NCBI RefSeq assembly: GCF_003721515.1
Contig: NZ_RJJD01000003.1
Span: 248,001-312,000 of the forward strand
From: Rufibacter latericius
Lineage (GTDB): Bacteria; Bacteroidota; Bacteroidia; Cytophagales; Hymenobacteraceae
Length of the DNA: 64,000 nucleotides
Direction: 5' to 3'
The translations under genes were made by a program, and so were the position numbers. Positions 8,914 through 18,989 of the stretch are shown here, piece after piece; position 1 is the stretch's first letter; each line of letters opens with the position of its first letter. The notes beneath the pieces are model-generated. The model made no database searches. It saw only the letters and a list, made by a program, of their open reading frames with translations, and had not been told where the DNA came from.

Positions 8914-11900
8914 TTACAGTTTCACGAACCGTTGCTGGACCAGTTGGTGGTTAGTCTTAATGCGAAGGATGTAATTTCCAGCTTGCAGTTGTTGCACAGA
9001 AATCACCGGGGTACCTCCGTCAAGAGTGGGTTTTGCCCTATTAATGGTTTTGCCCTGTACATCCAGAATCTCCACGGTGGCGGAGGCATCCAGGGTAAGG
9101 TTTCCTAAGTAAAGATAGTCTTGGCTGGGATTGGGGTAAAGCGTCACCTGTGCTAAGGCAGCTCGCCCGGACTGAACCGCAACCACCTTGCTGTACTCAA
9201 ACCCACCGTCAAAGTCAATCTGTTTGATGCGGTAATAGCTGGTGGCAGTTGCAGAGGAGGAATGCTGAAACTCGTATTTTTGTTCGATGGTGCTGTTGCC
9301 TGCTCCGGCTACTTTTCCGGCAGAGGTAAAGTTCTTTCCATCCAGGGAAAACTCAACCTCATACCGGTCATTGTTCACCTCAGAAGCCGTGGCCCATTGC
9401 AGGTGCACCTGTTGGTTTTTACGCTCTGCTTTTACATAAAGCCAGGTAACTGGCAGTACGGTTTCCATAGTTGCCAGCGCGAACTGCCCAAAACTCATCA
9501 CAAAATTGCGCTTGGCGTAGCCACCCGTTACCGTCCGACCTTCCTTTCCCGGGGCATCCAGAGAACCTCCCCCGGTAGTCCATTCCTTGGCGCTGGTGGC
9601 ATTTTGCGGCCTTACCAACAAGGCGAATTTGTTATCAGAAACATTGGTGAACCCTTGCAAGGAGGTTTTGATGGTAAAGCTACCTTCTGAAGGCACTGCA
9701 TTTGGGACTACATTCCAAACACCTTCGGTCTCCACATGGGTGTAGCTGTAACTGTTCTCCACCAGAAACATGTCAGCGTTTTGATGGTTTGTGAGTGGCT
9801 TAAAGCTGACGGCAATGCTTTGGAAACCGTTTCCGGTTAAGCCAATAGAAACTAGGTCCACTTTCCGTTTTCCTGAGGCGTTTCCTACCGGGAACGAGTA
9901 GGTGCCACTGCTTCCTACAGCTCTTCTCAGGGTGCCCTGCATGTAGAAAGAATAATCAGTCATCTGCAAAGCCGCAGTATCCTGTCTTAAAAGAGAAAGC
10001 TCATGGACATCGGTTTTGAAGAGACCGCTTTTGTGGGTAAAAACATTAGAGACGTTCACAGTTTTAGACAAGGTCACTCCCCCCGCAAGCTTGGCCACCA
10101 GCAAGTTAGCGACTGTGCCTGGCAAGGCATCTCCAGAAACCATTTCCGAGTTTCCGATGAAGCCATAACTCGCCTGAGGAGAAAAAAACCTGGTTCCACT
10201 CACCCGCACGTTTCCGTCCGAAGTGCCCGTTCCTGTTTGTTTAATTCCCTGCGGAGAACCGTACAGTAAGGTAGCTCCGGCTTCCAGAACGAAATTCCCC
10301 GTCCCGCCCACCGCCCTGTTACTGGCAATCTGCAGAACGGCCGGGGCTTTCACCGTAAGGGTGCCTGCCAAGTCAAAGTTGGCACTGAATAGATGGTTGC
10401 CTACCTCGTTTTGAGTGTTGGCTTCATTGGCGGTGAGAAGGAGATGATGGTAGGTAATTTTCTGGGAGTTGCCGTAGGTTCCCCTGATAGATTGGTTCTG
10501 GCCGTTGATAGAACCATAGAACTCAATGGTACCACCAGTAAGAATATAAGGAGCGTTCTTGCCAGCAAGTTCAGGTAAGGATGAACTGGTCTTGCTTGTT
10601 CTGAATAAACCACCGGTCATAGTCAGGCCACCCTCTCCTTTTAAGGTTTTGTTACTGATGTCCAGGACGGCATTGGGAAGGATGGTGAGATTCTGATTAA
10701 TGGTGGTAGTAGTGGAAATGGTTTTGGCCGTAGAGTTGCTTTCATTTGTACCACTAACGAGCACCTGATGGTACGTGTAATTGGAGCCTCCCCTAAGAGT
10801 CTGGTTTCCGTTCCCGGCTAATTCAAGGGTACCTCCGGTTAGTTCATAGGCTCCCGTCAATTGGGGCACGATGGTGTTCAATACATTCGTCTGGAAGGTT
10901 CCGCCGGTCATCACCAGTTTTCCAGAGCCAGTGACATCCGCCGAGGGCGAAACCATAAAGGTGCCTTGCTTTATTTCCAATCTTCCGCCCTGAGGAGAGA
11001 TAGCCGTATTGTTGGAGATGCCAAGGGTATTTGTCAGTGTCACTGAAGTAGGATTGTCAATGATGATGATTTTCCCGCTTGCCGTAGCTGGGAAAGCGTT
11101 TCCAGTCTGCTGCGGAACTTTACCTGAATAAACAAAAGTGGCCAACTGGTTGAAGGCTCTTCGGCTTTCGGTGACCTGCACGTTCCCCATGGCGCCAGTT
11201 GCGTTAATGCCTTGAGGGCTGGTGATATACAGCGTTCCGCCTTGGTTCAGCGAAAAATACCCCTGGCCTTGTACCTGATACCCGTTATTGGAAGCATCCA
11301 ATCCGAAGTCAAGAATGGCACCGCTCTCCACGGATAAAGTACCCGCATACACCGAGTTGGTAGGATTAAGCCGCAGGTGCTGCCCGAGCTTAACCATGGA
11401 GCCCCCTTTCAAAGCTAAAGACACATGGTTAATTGGTCCGGAGGCCTGAATGGTTTGCCAATTGGTTCCGGTAAATTTGATGCCACTCGCAGAAGTATTG
11501 ACAGTACTACTGTTCTGTATGGTGGAAGCAGCGTCTGTGACAAGGTTCCCTTTCAAATCCAGGGTAGAAATTGCTGCTGATGTTGCTGTTTGGTTTAAGG
11601 TAAGCACTGCATTTTGCAGAACCATCTGACCGGCCACCGTCATGGTACCGGTTCCACTTCCCTGGTTTTGGAGAAAATAAGTTCCTCCTGTGAGCGTAAC
11701 ATCCCGCCCAAACTGCAGAGACAGGTTAGGTGCGGCTAAAAGCAGAAGCGAAGAAGTTGCCGGCAAAGAAGTACTGAAAGCCTGTGCGGCAAGAGGGCCC
11801 GAAGAATCAGTTAATTGCCATTGGCTGTTAGCAAGTGCAGGAGCCACTGTTAAGCGGCCAAACCAGTACCCATGAGTTTGTGCCGAGAGGTAAGCGGTGC

Positions 11901-12465
11901 TAAACAACAGCGTGTTAGCCGATGCCGCCTCAATTCTTACCTCAGACAGAACATCAATTTCTTCTGACCCAGCCCAGATGGGTGAGGAAGCTTTATAGGT
12001 TGGTGTTTTAATGGTCAATTTAGCGGCTGCCTTCAGTTGGAGAACTCCCCGGTTTTCTATCTCTCCCTCCTGCACTACTTCCGCGGCAGAAGAAACAGAG
12101 AACTTGCCGGTAATGATCAAGCTAGTTCCGGCAGGAACAGTAAAGGTCTTCTGAGAGGCAATGTAGAGATTGGCAACTTGAAAGGTTTCCGAGATTTGGG
12201 TGGAATGTTCCAAGTGTAAGGTGGCAGAATTGGGAAGGACGCCCGTTACCGGTACCCAAGTTCCAGAGGAAGTAAGTTGTTCAAGCAAATTATTGCTTCC
12301 CTCCTGACCGATGCTGCCCGCTGAAACTGTCCGGTAATCGCCGGTAGAATACGGGACTGAACTCTCGGCCAAAGCAGGTGCACCCTTGAAAATAGCGAAC
12401 GCCCAAACCAACAACAAAACCTGACATACACTCAACTTCCTCCTGCTAAAGTGTTCCCTAGCCAT
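8914..12465 (-). CDS. Large T9SS-secreted surface protein
   Basis: A 1183-residue protein with an N-terminal signal peptide (hydrophobic stretch VCQVLLLVWAFAIF, cleavage near ALA-ES at about residue 34). A long region (about 60-830) is rich in short strand repeats such as GGTLEL, GSGKLVMTGGTF and LTMTGGLFRTS, the pattern of a beta-helix. Near residues 1020-1110 comes a segment (VTWLYVKAERKNQQVHLQWATASEVNNDRYEVEFSLDG) typical of a fibronectin-like domain, followed by the T9SS sorting domain (VTLYPNPSQDYLYLGNL to the end). It is therefore exported through T9SS and probably sits on the surface or in the matrix. No catalytic motif is seen. It is convergent with the PurF-like gene and stands alone. 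Confidence 0.85.
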   Translation of the reverse strand: MAREHFSRRKLSVCQVLLLVWAFAIFKGAPALAESSVPYSTGDYRTVSAGSIGQEGSNNLLEQLTSSGTWVPVTGVLPNSATLHLEHSTQISETFQVANLYIASQKTFTVPAGTSLIITGKFSVSSAAEVVQEGEIENRGVLQLKAAAKLTIKTPTYKASSPIWAGSEEIDVLSEVRIEAASANTLLFSTAYLSAQTHGYWFGRLTVAPALANSQWQLTDSSGPLAAQAFSTSLPATSSLLLLAAPNLSLQFGRDVTLTGGTYFLQNQGSGTGTMTVAGQMVLQNAVLTLNQTATSAAISTLDLKGNLVTDAASTIQNSSTVNTSASGIKFTGTNWQTIQASGPINHVSLALKGGSMVKLGQHLRLNPTNSVYAGTLSVESGAILDFGLDASNNGYQVQGQGYFSLNQGGTLYITSPQGINATGAMGNVQVTESRRAFNQLATFVYSGKVPQQTGNAFPATASGKIIIIDNPTSVTLTNTLGISNNTAISPQGGRLEIKQGTFMVSPSADVTGSGKLVMTGGTFQTNVLNTIVPQLTGAYELTGGTLELAGNGNQTLRGGSNYTYHQVLVSGTNESNSTAKTISTTTTINQNLTILPNAVLDISNKTLKGEGGLTMTGGLFRTSKTSSSLPELAGKNAPYILTGGTIEFYGSINGQNQSIRGTYGNSQKITYHHLLLTANEANTQNEVGNHLFSANFDLAGTLTVKAPAVLQIASNRAVGGTGNFVLEAGATLLYGSPQGIKQTGTGTSDGNVRVSGTRFFSPQASYGFIGNSEMVSGDALPGTVANLLVAKLAGGVTLSKTVNVSNVFTHKSGLFKTDVHELSLLRQDTAALQMTDYSFYMQGTLRRAVGSSGTYSFPVGNASGKRKVDLVSIGLTGNGFQSIAVSFKPLTNHQNADMFLVENSYSYTHVETEGVWNVVPNAVPSEGSFTIKTSLQGFTNVSDNKFALLVRPQNATSAKEWTTGGGSLDAPGKEGRTVTGGYAKRNFVMSFGQFALATMETVLPVTWLYVKAERKNQQVHLQWATASEVNNDRYEVEFSLDGKNFTSAGKVAGAGNSTIEQKYEFQHSSSATATSYYRIKQIDFDGGFEYSKVVAVQSGRAALAQVTLYPNPSQDYLYLGNLTLDASATVEILDVQGKTINRAKPTLDGGTPVISVQQLQAGNYILRIKTNHQLVQQRFVKL

Positions 12466-13102
12466 ACTGATTCAATTTATGGTTTAATTTTATATTCGAT
12501 TATTCCCATTATTGAAAGAGCAAACCAGAAAGAAATAGTAGAAGTTCAACCAGGATTCACCAAGAAGGAAGCGGGATGGATGTTCTTCTTAGGTAGAGAT
12601 TGAAAATGTATAATGTGCCTTAATCTTAAAGGTAGCCTATCTTATTTAGCGGCCATTTTCAATAAAATTTAGGTAAAAAAGTACAAGTGAAAAGATTTTA
12701 AAAAATTTTATTATTTATAGAAACATATAGAATTATAACAACTAAGTTGCAAGTATTTTCATTTATGTTTCTTCATATAATCCTTCCTTATGGCTGAAGC
12801 CACACAGCCCGTACGTTACTCTTGATTCCTCTGGTTGGCTTCTTTGTTTTAGCAGTAAGATTCAAAAACAAGCCCTAAAACGACTCCTTTTCAAAACAAT
12901 CCATTAGCCTGTTTCGGGTTTCTTGGTCCTTCATTCTTTTTTAATGTTCTGTATTCTGTCGTACATTTAGGGCGGGTTTTTACCTGGCCGGTCCGTCCAT
13001 TTGCACCTTTATTCCGTAGGTCTGGCAATATTATTTAAACAGCGAGGAATAGTCTTTTGCTGTCCCCCTTTACTTAATGATAGCCAAAGACGAAGCTCCA
13101 CT
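12466..13102. other. AT-rich divergent intergenic region
   Basis: No gene is seen in these 637 bases. The stretch 12640-12780 is very A/T rich and is the likely promoter area for the minus-strand T9SS gene. A palindrome copy lies at 12847-12883. In-frame codons extend the phytochrome frame upstream to 13001, but they are not phytochrome-like and are treated as leader. Confidence 0.5.
12847..12883. repeat. Interspersed palindrome, half copy
   Basis: The right half AAAAACAAGCCCTAAAAC is well kept and TTTTAGC is on the left, but the inner left arm is lost. Confidence 0.5.
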
Positions 13103-14659
13103 ATGGAAAACAAGCAAGCGACCATCAGTACCACCATTGAAAAAAATTATGACTCAGAGTTCTGCGGCAGTATTCCGTTACACTTGGTCAACCTGATTCA
13201 GCCCCATGGCGTATTGCTCGTCCTTGATCCAAATGACTTGCGGATAGTTCAGGTGAGTGAGAACGTAGGGCAACTGTTAGGTATTCCTGCGGCAGAGATT
13301 TTAAATGAACCCGTTTCCCGCTTTTTACCCGAACACCAATTCGAAGATATCCGGGCGAAAATGCAGGGCCAGAATAGCTCCGCCAAAATCCCGTTTAGTG
13401 TCACGTTCTTAGTGCATGGCCAGGAGGTTATTTTTACAGCTTTGGTGCACCCCAAAGAAGGCTACGTACTCGTAGAACTAGAGAACAACCAGGAAACCTC
13501 CTCTAAGAACTCCTTCCTGGAATTGTACCAGCAGATCAATTATATTACTTCGCTCTTAAAGCAGGCAGGCAGCATCTCAGAAATCGCGCAGATAAGCGTA
13601 GAGGAGATCAAGAAACTGACGGGTTTTGACCGGGTGCTGGCTTATCAGTTCGATCCGCAGTGGAACGGGATTGTGATTGGCCAAGCCAAAGAAGAGGACA
13701 TGGATGATTTCATGGACCTTCGGTTCCCGGCCTCCGATGTCCCCAAGCAATCGCGCGACCTGTATTTCAGCAATCCGTACCGTTTGATTCCTACCCGGTC
13801 GTACACCCCGGTGAAGTTGATGCCTTTGATCAATCCGCTCACACTTCGGTTCACAGATCTATCTGACTGTAACCTGAGAAGTGTGGCTCCCGTGCACCTG
13901 GAGTACCTGGTGAACCTGAAGGTGATGGCGTCAATGTCGGTGCCGCTTATCATTGACAACAAGCTCTGGGGACTTATTTCCTTTCACCATAAAACCGAAA
14001 AGAACCCTAGCTACGAACTAAGATCAGCGCTGGAGTTATTATCCGGCATCATTTCGGGGCAGTTGGCCGGTAAGGAAAGAGAGGAAACCATTGAACGGCG
14101 CGCGCATTTACGGGGCATCCATGCGCAGTTGGTGGAGCAATTGTATACCAATCCCAGCCTTCCGGACGGACTTCTTTCCGGAGCCACTCACCTGCAACAA
14201 CTTTTAAACCTTTCGGGGGCGGCCGTGTTGTTTGAAGGCGGCATCTGGACCAGTGGCCAGGTTCCTTCAAACCAAGAACTGAAGGAGCTCCTTTACTGGC
14301 TCCGTCGGAACGGAACCGACAAACTCTTTGCCACCACCACTCTGCCCCACCAGTACGTGCGGGCCCGGGATTACCAAGAGCTAGCGAGTGGCCTTATTGT
14401 TTTGCCCATCAATGCAGAGCAGGGGGAATATATTTTAGGGTTCCGGCCCGAGGTGCTGCAGACGATTAGTTGGGGAGGCGATCCAAACCAAGCCATTCAG
14501 ATGGAACCAGATGGTAAGACTTACCATCCGCGCAATTCCTTTGCCACCTACCAGGAGACGGTGAAACAGACCTCTCTTCCGTGGTTGCCAGAGGAAGTTG
14601 AAGCGGCAGAGTCATTACGAAGTGCTGTCCTGGAAAAAATCATCAAGGAAAGGCATTGA
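13103..14659 (+). CDS. Bacteriophytochrome photosensory module (PAS-GAF-PHY) without output domain
   Basis: 518 residues from the ATG at 13103. Order: PAS with IQPHG at about 33-37 and a Cys at residue 21 in the place of the biliverdin-binding Cys of bacteriophytochromes; GAF with PASDVP at 209-214 and the chromophore-contact His in VHLEYLVNLKVMAS; PHY with WGGDPN and the tongue motif PRNSF near residue 476. The protein stops after PHY, so the histidine kinase part usual in bacteriophytochromes is absent. It probably senses red/far-red light through biliverdin and must pass the signal to a separate protein. The kinase hybrid 50 bp downstream is the obvious candidate. Start choice: the in-frame extension to 13001 is not conserved-looking. 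Confidence 0.88.
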   Translation: MENKQATISTTIEKNYDSEFCGSIPLHLVNLIQPHGVLLVLDPNDLRIVQVSENVGQLLGIPAAEILNEPVSRFLPEHQFEDIRAKMQGQNSSAKIPFSVTFLVHGQEVIFTALVHPKEGYVLVELENNQETSSKNSFLELYQQINYITSLLKQAGSISEIAQISVEEIKKLTGFDRVLAYQFDPQWNGIVIGQAKEEDMDDFMDLRFPASDVPKQSRDLYFSNPYRLIPTRSYTPVKLMPLINPLTLRFTDLSDCNLRSVAPVHLEYLVNLKVMASMSVPLIIDNKLWGLISFHHKTEKNPSYELRSALELLSGIISGQLAGKEREETIERRAHLRGIHAQLVEQLYTNPSLPDGLLSGATHLQQLLNLSGAAVLFEGGIWTSGQVPSNQELKELLYWLRRNGTDKLFATTTLPHQYVRARDYQELASGLIVLPINAEQGEYILGFRPEVLQTISWGGDPNQAIQMEPDGKTYHPRNSFATYQETVKQTSLPWLPEEVEAAESLRSAVLEKIIKERH

Positions 14660-14673
14660 GGTACGCCTTTCCT
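14646..14673 (+). terminator. Hairpin at the end of the phytochrome gene
   Basis: AGGAAAGGC / GCCTTTCCT with a 10-nt loop that includes the stop codon, followed by CGTTTTTA. It may end the phytochrome transcript or only reduce read-through into the kinase gene. Confidence 0.55.
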
Positions 14674-14709
14674 CGTTTTTATCTTTAGACAGAATTAATG
14701 TGATTGCCT

Positions 14710-17700
14710 ATGGTAAGTTTAAAACAGTCAAATACCCTTCCTAAGACAGACCATTACCTCATAGGGATTGGAGCATCGGCGGGAGGGTTGGAGGCTATCC
14801 ATAAACTGTTTGACCATTTCCCCAATAACTCCAGCTTTTCGTTTGTCATCATCCAGCACCTTTCGCCAGACCACAAAAGTCTCATGGCAGAGTTGCTGTC
14901 CAAGCACACCCAAATGCGGGTACAGGAAGCCGAGAATGACATGGTTACCCGCCCCAACTGCATCTACGTGCTGCCCAGTGGCAAACAGCTAACGGTGAAA
15001 AGAGGCCGCTTGCGGCTGGTAGACCAGATCAGAACCCGTGAGCCAAACTTCGCCATTGATGTGTTTTTTGATTCGTTGGCTAAAGACCGGGGCAAATACG
15101 CCATAGGCATTGTGTTGTCTGGCACCGGAACAGACGGCACCAAAGGCGTGAAAATGATCAAGGCAGCGGGCGGCATGGTCATGGTACAAGACCCCGCCTC
15201 GGCCAAGTTTGACGGCATGCCCCGCAGTGCCATTGAAACCGGCGCGGTAGATTTTGTTTTTCCCCCAGAGCGGATGCCCCACGAAATTCTGGAGTTTACC
15301 CGTCAGATTCCTCTAGTGCAAACCTTGATTGAAAAGAACAATACCATTGAAGACGATGAGGTGCTGGAAGAAATCCTGGACCTCATCTGCACCCATACCC
15401 AAACCAATTTCAAGAGCTACAAGCAAGGCACCATTTACCGCCGCATTAAAAAGCGGATGGACCTGCTGAAGGTGATCACCCTAGCCGATTACCTGACTTA
15501 CATTCACGAGAACCCTGCCGAGATAAAACAGCTTTGCCAGGAATTCCTCATCGGAGTGACCCGGTTTTTCCGAGACCCCGAGGCCTTTGAGTATCTGGAA
15601 GAGGAAGTCATTCCGCAGATCATCCAGAACACGCCCCAAGGGGAAACCATTAAAGTATGGGTGACTGCCTGCAGCACCGGGGAAGAGGTGTACTCCATTG
15701 CCATGCTGTTTCAGGAGTGTTTTCAGAAAATGGGCCGTGAACCGCTGGTCAAGCTGTTCGCCACCGATGTAGACCAACGCGCCATCCGGCAGGCCTCCAA
15801 AGGGGTGTTCCCAAATTCCATCGCCAAAGATGTAAATGAGAAGCGCCTGCAGGAATTCTTCCACTTTAAAAACAACCGGTACACCGTAAAGGAAGACCTC
15901 CGGAAGCTGGTGGTTTTCGCGCAGCACGACCTGCAGAAAGACCCCCCGTTCAGCCGCATAGACCTGATTACCTGCCGGAATATGCTCATCTATCTTAACC
16001 CAGACCTTCAGAAAAAGGTGATGGCGGTGTTCCCCTATGCTTTGAAGATGAACGGGTACCTGTTTCTGGGACCTAGTGAGCACATCGGGGACCTGAAGAA
16101 TTATTTCTCTGAAAAAAACCGAAAGTGGAAGTTCTTCCAGAAGGTACGGGAAAGCAAAGACCTTCAGCACTCGTACGGCGTGAGCCACCACACCCGGGCG
16201 AACTCAGAAGATGTTCCGTCTACTTACCGCAACACCCAGTCCTTACGCTACAATGAACTGTTCCTGGATGCGGTGGCCGAGGACCTCAAAATGGCGGGCC
16301 TCTTCATTGACGATAATTACCAGTTGCTGCATGGCATAGGGGATTTCAACCGTTTCCTGAAACTACCCGAAAAACGCCTGCAGATGAACCTGCTGAAAAT
16401 GGTGTCTAAAGAATTGGGCGTTACCCTTAGCGTAGACATCCGGAAGGTATTGAAGAACACCAAAATTGTCTCGCGGCAGGTAGTGGTGAAGCAGGGAAAC
16501 AAAAGCCAGCTGGTGAATCTTACGGTGAAACCCATTTCGGGGGAGCCAGACATGCCCAAGGTGTTGCTGGTGCTCATGCAGGAGGTAGGAAAGGCAAGTC
16601 CGGCGCTCAAGCACCTGCAGCCTTCCCTGGTATCGGAGGAAGACACCGAGTACTTCCACCAGCTTTCCGTTTTAGAGGCAGAATTGAAAGAAGCCCGCGA
16701 AAGCCTGCACCTGACCGTACAGGACCTGAGCACTTCCAACGAAGAGCTGCAGTCAACCAACGAAGAGCTCATGTCTTCCAACGAGGAACTGCAAAGCTCC
16801 AACGAAGAGATGCAGTCGCTCAACGAGGAACTGCACACCGTAAACTCAGAACACCAGCTCAAGATAAAGGAACTGCAGGAACTGAACGAAGACCTGGACA
16901 ACTACATGCGTAGCTCCAACATAGGCCAGCTGTTCCTGGACCATCACCTGGTTATCCGGAAGTTCACAGCTCCTGTCATGCAGTTCATCAACATCATCGA
17001 CATTGACCTGGGTCGGCCCATTCACCACTTATCCCATAACCTGAAGTACTCCCGCTGGATGGAGGACATCAAAAAGGTGAACAACACCTCTACTGAGATA
17101 GAGCAGGAAGTGGAGACCACCAATGGAAGATGCTTCTTGATGCGCATCATCCCTTACCTGAAGCACGACGGAAACAAAGACGGCGTGGTGCTCAGCTTCG
17201 TGGACGTGACTACCCTTAAAGCCCTGAGCAACGTGGTGCAAGGCGTTCTCAACAGTTCGCTGAACAACATCATGGCGTTTCAGGCGGTGCGCAACCAGGA
17301 GCAGGAAGTGGTGGATTTTAACTGGAGTCTACTAAACAACCAAGCCGAGCAACTCATTGGTAAATCCCAGGCAGAACTTCTGAATAAAAGCGTTCAGACT
17401 GAGATCACATTCCTGAAAAAGACGGGATTGTTCAAGAAGTTTGTGCAGATCATAGAAACCGGCCAACCCCTGCACATTGAACAGAACCTGGAACTGAACG
17501 GACGCCGAGGCTGGTATGAGATTGCGGCCGCTAAAATGGGCGATGGTCTCACCCTCACCATGGCCGATGTCACCGAAAAACGGGAAAGCGAGGAAAAGAT
17601 TCTGCTGGCCTACGAAGACATCAAACGGGCCGAGGAAGACCTGATCAAGCTCAATGGCCAATTAGAAGTACGCGTGGCAAACCGAACCCAGGAGCTCTCC

Positions 17701-18792
17701 GAAAGCCAGGAACGCTTCAAGCTGGTGTCCAGGGCCACTAACGACGTGGTCTGGGACTGGAACCTAATTTCCAATGAACTCTGGTGGAGCGACACCATGA
17801 AAACCATCCTGGGGTATGACCCCGAGGAGATGGGCAAAGGTATTGACGCCTGGTTCAACAAAATCCACCCAGATGACAAGCAACGGGTGATCAAGGGAGT
17901 CAACGAAGCCATCAACACCGGCCAGGATCAATGGGTAGAGGAATTCAAGCTCATCCGGGCCGACGGTTCTTACGCATCCATCTACAACCGGGCGTACATC
18001 CTGCACAACGAGTACCAGGTGCCGCACCGCGTGCTAGGCTCTTTCATTGACATCTCAGACCTGAAAGACACCCAACTGAAGCTGCAGGACACCAACGCCC
18101 ACCTGTTGCGCGTGATTGATGACCTGGACAATTTCGTGTACACCGCCTCCCACGACCTAAAGGCCCCCATCCACAACATTGAGGCCCTGTTGCGCGAATT
18201 GCAGGTAGAGTTACCCTCTGAGAAGTCAGACCTGGCGGATGTCCAGCAAATCATGGACATGATGCAGGGAGCCATTGAGCGTTTCAAAAAGACCATTGGT
18301 AACCTCACTGAGATCACCAAACTCCAGAACGACCACAGCACCGATGTCAGCTCCATTCACCTGGCCAGCCTGGTGGAGGATGTGACCCTTGATCTGGAAC
18401 CCATGATCAAAGCAGAAAATGCCCAGCTGAACGTAGATGTAAGCAAGTGTCCTGTTCTCTCCTTCTCTGAAAAAAACCTGCGCAGCATTGTCTACAATTT
18501 GGTCTCTAATGCCATAAAATACCGGTCACCCGATCGTGAACCCGTGGTGTCCATAAGTTGCGAGCAAAAAGACCGCTTCGTTGTGCTAACCGTCCAGGAC
18601 AATGGCCTGGGCCTGAGCCCTGACCAACTGGAGAATCTGTTTTCTATGTTCCAGCGGTTCCATGACCACGTAGACGGCTCAGGTATTGGCCTTTACATGG
18701 TGAAAAAGATCATGAACAACGCCGGCGGAAAAATAGAAGTAGAAAGCCAGGTAGGCGAAGGCACCACCTTTAAAGTGTATTTCAGAAAGTAA
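14710..18792 (+). CDS. CheB-CheR-PAS-histidine kinase hybrid
   Basis: A 1360-residue signalling protein. CheB methylesterase domain (about 15-190): Ser23 in GASAGG, His50 in QHLSPDH and Asp142 in GTGTDG form the triad. CheR methyltransferase (about 200-470): SAM motif in VTACSTGEEVYSIAM, plus TCRNMLIYL. Next come a coiled coil of repeated S/T-NEEL-Q heptads (about 660-740), two or three PAS domains (the last contains DVVWDWN) and a histidine kinase with His1148 in TASHDLKAPIHN, an N-box near 1263 (NLVSNAIKY) and DNGLGL. No receiver domain is present, so a separate response regulator is needed. Such hybrids are common in Bacteroidota and are not tied to flagella. It is predicted cytoplasmic and follows the phytochrome gene by 50 bp. 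The ATG at 14710 is preferred to the TTG at 14704. Confidence 0.9.
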   Translation: MVSLKQSNTLPKTDHYLIGIGASAGGLEAIHKLFDHFPNNSSFSFVIIQHLSPDHKSLMAELLSKHTQMRVQEAENDMVTRPNCIYVLPSGKQLTVKRGRLRLVDQIRTREPNFAIDVFFDSLAKDRGKYAIGIVLSGTGTDGTKGVKMIKAAGGMVMVQDPASAKFDGMPRSAIETGAVDFVFPPERMPHEILEFTRQIPLVQTLIEKNNTIEDDEVLEEILDLICTHTQTNFKSYKQGTIYRRIKKRMDLLKVITLADYLTYIHENPAEIKQLCQEFLIGVTRFFRDPEAFEYLEEEVIPQIIQNTPQGETIKVWVTACSTGEEVYSIAMLFQECFQKMGREPLVKLFATDVDQRAIRQASKGVFPNSIAKDVNEKRLQEFFHFKNNRYTVKEDLRKLVVFAQHDLQKDPPFSRIDLITCRNMLIYLNPDLQKKVMAVFPYALKMNGYLFLGPSEHIGDLKNYFSEKNRKWKFFQKVRESKDLQHSYGVSHHTRANSEDVPSTYRNTQSLRYNELFLDAVAEDLKMAGLFIDDNYQLLHGIGDFNRFLKLPEKRLQMNLLKMVSKELGVTLSVDIRKVLKNTKIVSRQVVVKQGNKSQLVNLTVKPISGEPDMPKVLLVLMQEVGKASPALKHLQPSLVSEEDTEYFHQLSVLEAELKEARESLHLTVQDLSTSNEELQSTNEELMSSNEELQSSNEEMQSLNEELHTVNSEHQLKIKELQELNEDLDNYMRSSNIGQLFLDHHLVIRKFTAPVMQFINIIDIDLGRPIHHLSHNLKYSRWMEDIKKVNNTSTEIEQEVETTNGRCFLMRIIPYLKHDGNKDGVVLSFVDVTTLKALSNVVQGVLNSSLNNIMAFQAVRNQEQEVVDFNWSLLNNQAEQLIGKSQAELLNKSVQTEITFLKKTGLFKKFVQIIETGQPLHIEQNLELNGRRGWYEIAAAKMGDGLTLTMADVTEKRESEEKILLAYEDIKRAEEDLIKLNGQLEVRVANRTQELSESQERFKLVSRATNDVVWDWNLISNELWWSDTMKTILGYDPEEMGKGIDAWFNKIHPDDKQRVIKGVNEAINTGQDQWVEEFKLIRADGSYASIYNRAYILHNEYQVPHRVLGSFIDISDLKDTQLKLQDTNAHLLRVIDDLDNFVYTASHDLKAPIHNIEALLRELQVELPSEKSDLADVQQIMDMMQGAIERFKKTIGNLTEITKLQNDHSTDVSSIHLASLVEDVTLDLEPMIKAENAQLNVDVSKCPVLSFSEKNLRSIVYNLVSNAIKYRSPDREPVVSISCEQKDRFVVLTVQDNGLGLSPDQLENLFSMFQRFHDHVDGSGIGLYMVKKIMNNAGGKIEVESQVGEGTTFKVYFRK

Positions 18793-18814
18793 CTGCTTTA
18801 CTACCCTGGGCATA

Positions 18815-18867
18815 AGAATCCTGGTTTAAGGCTTGTTTTGTGAAAACAGGCCTTAAACCAGGATTCT
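18815..18867. repeat. Extended interspersed hairpin (25-bp arms)
   Basis: Arms 18815-18839 and 18843-18867 pair along their full length with one G-T wobble; loop GTG. The core is the family motif (TTGTTTT / AAAACAG), extended by GGTTTAAGGC / GCCTTAAACC and AGAATCCT / AGGATTCT. It begins 22 nt after the kinase stop codon. Confidence 0.9.
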
Positions 18868-18989
18868 CTATTTAACCCCTCTCCTACATTCCTTTGCAAT
18901 TAGAAACTGATGAACATCAGTTTTGGAATAGAAATCCATCAACTTCCCTTTAGGGTGAAGTAAGGAGCTTTGCGTTATTCCTTAAACGC

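Noticed and set aside
13001-13102. Longer start for the phytochrome gene
   Set aside because: The 34 extra residues are not phytochrome-like; the protein from 13103 has the normal short stretch before the bilin-binding Cys.
16730-16860. Repeated DNA within the kinase hybrid gene
   Set aside because: These are codons of a coiled coil made of S/T-NEEL-Q heptads, common in CheB-CheR hybrids; no separate repeat element is needed.
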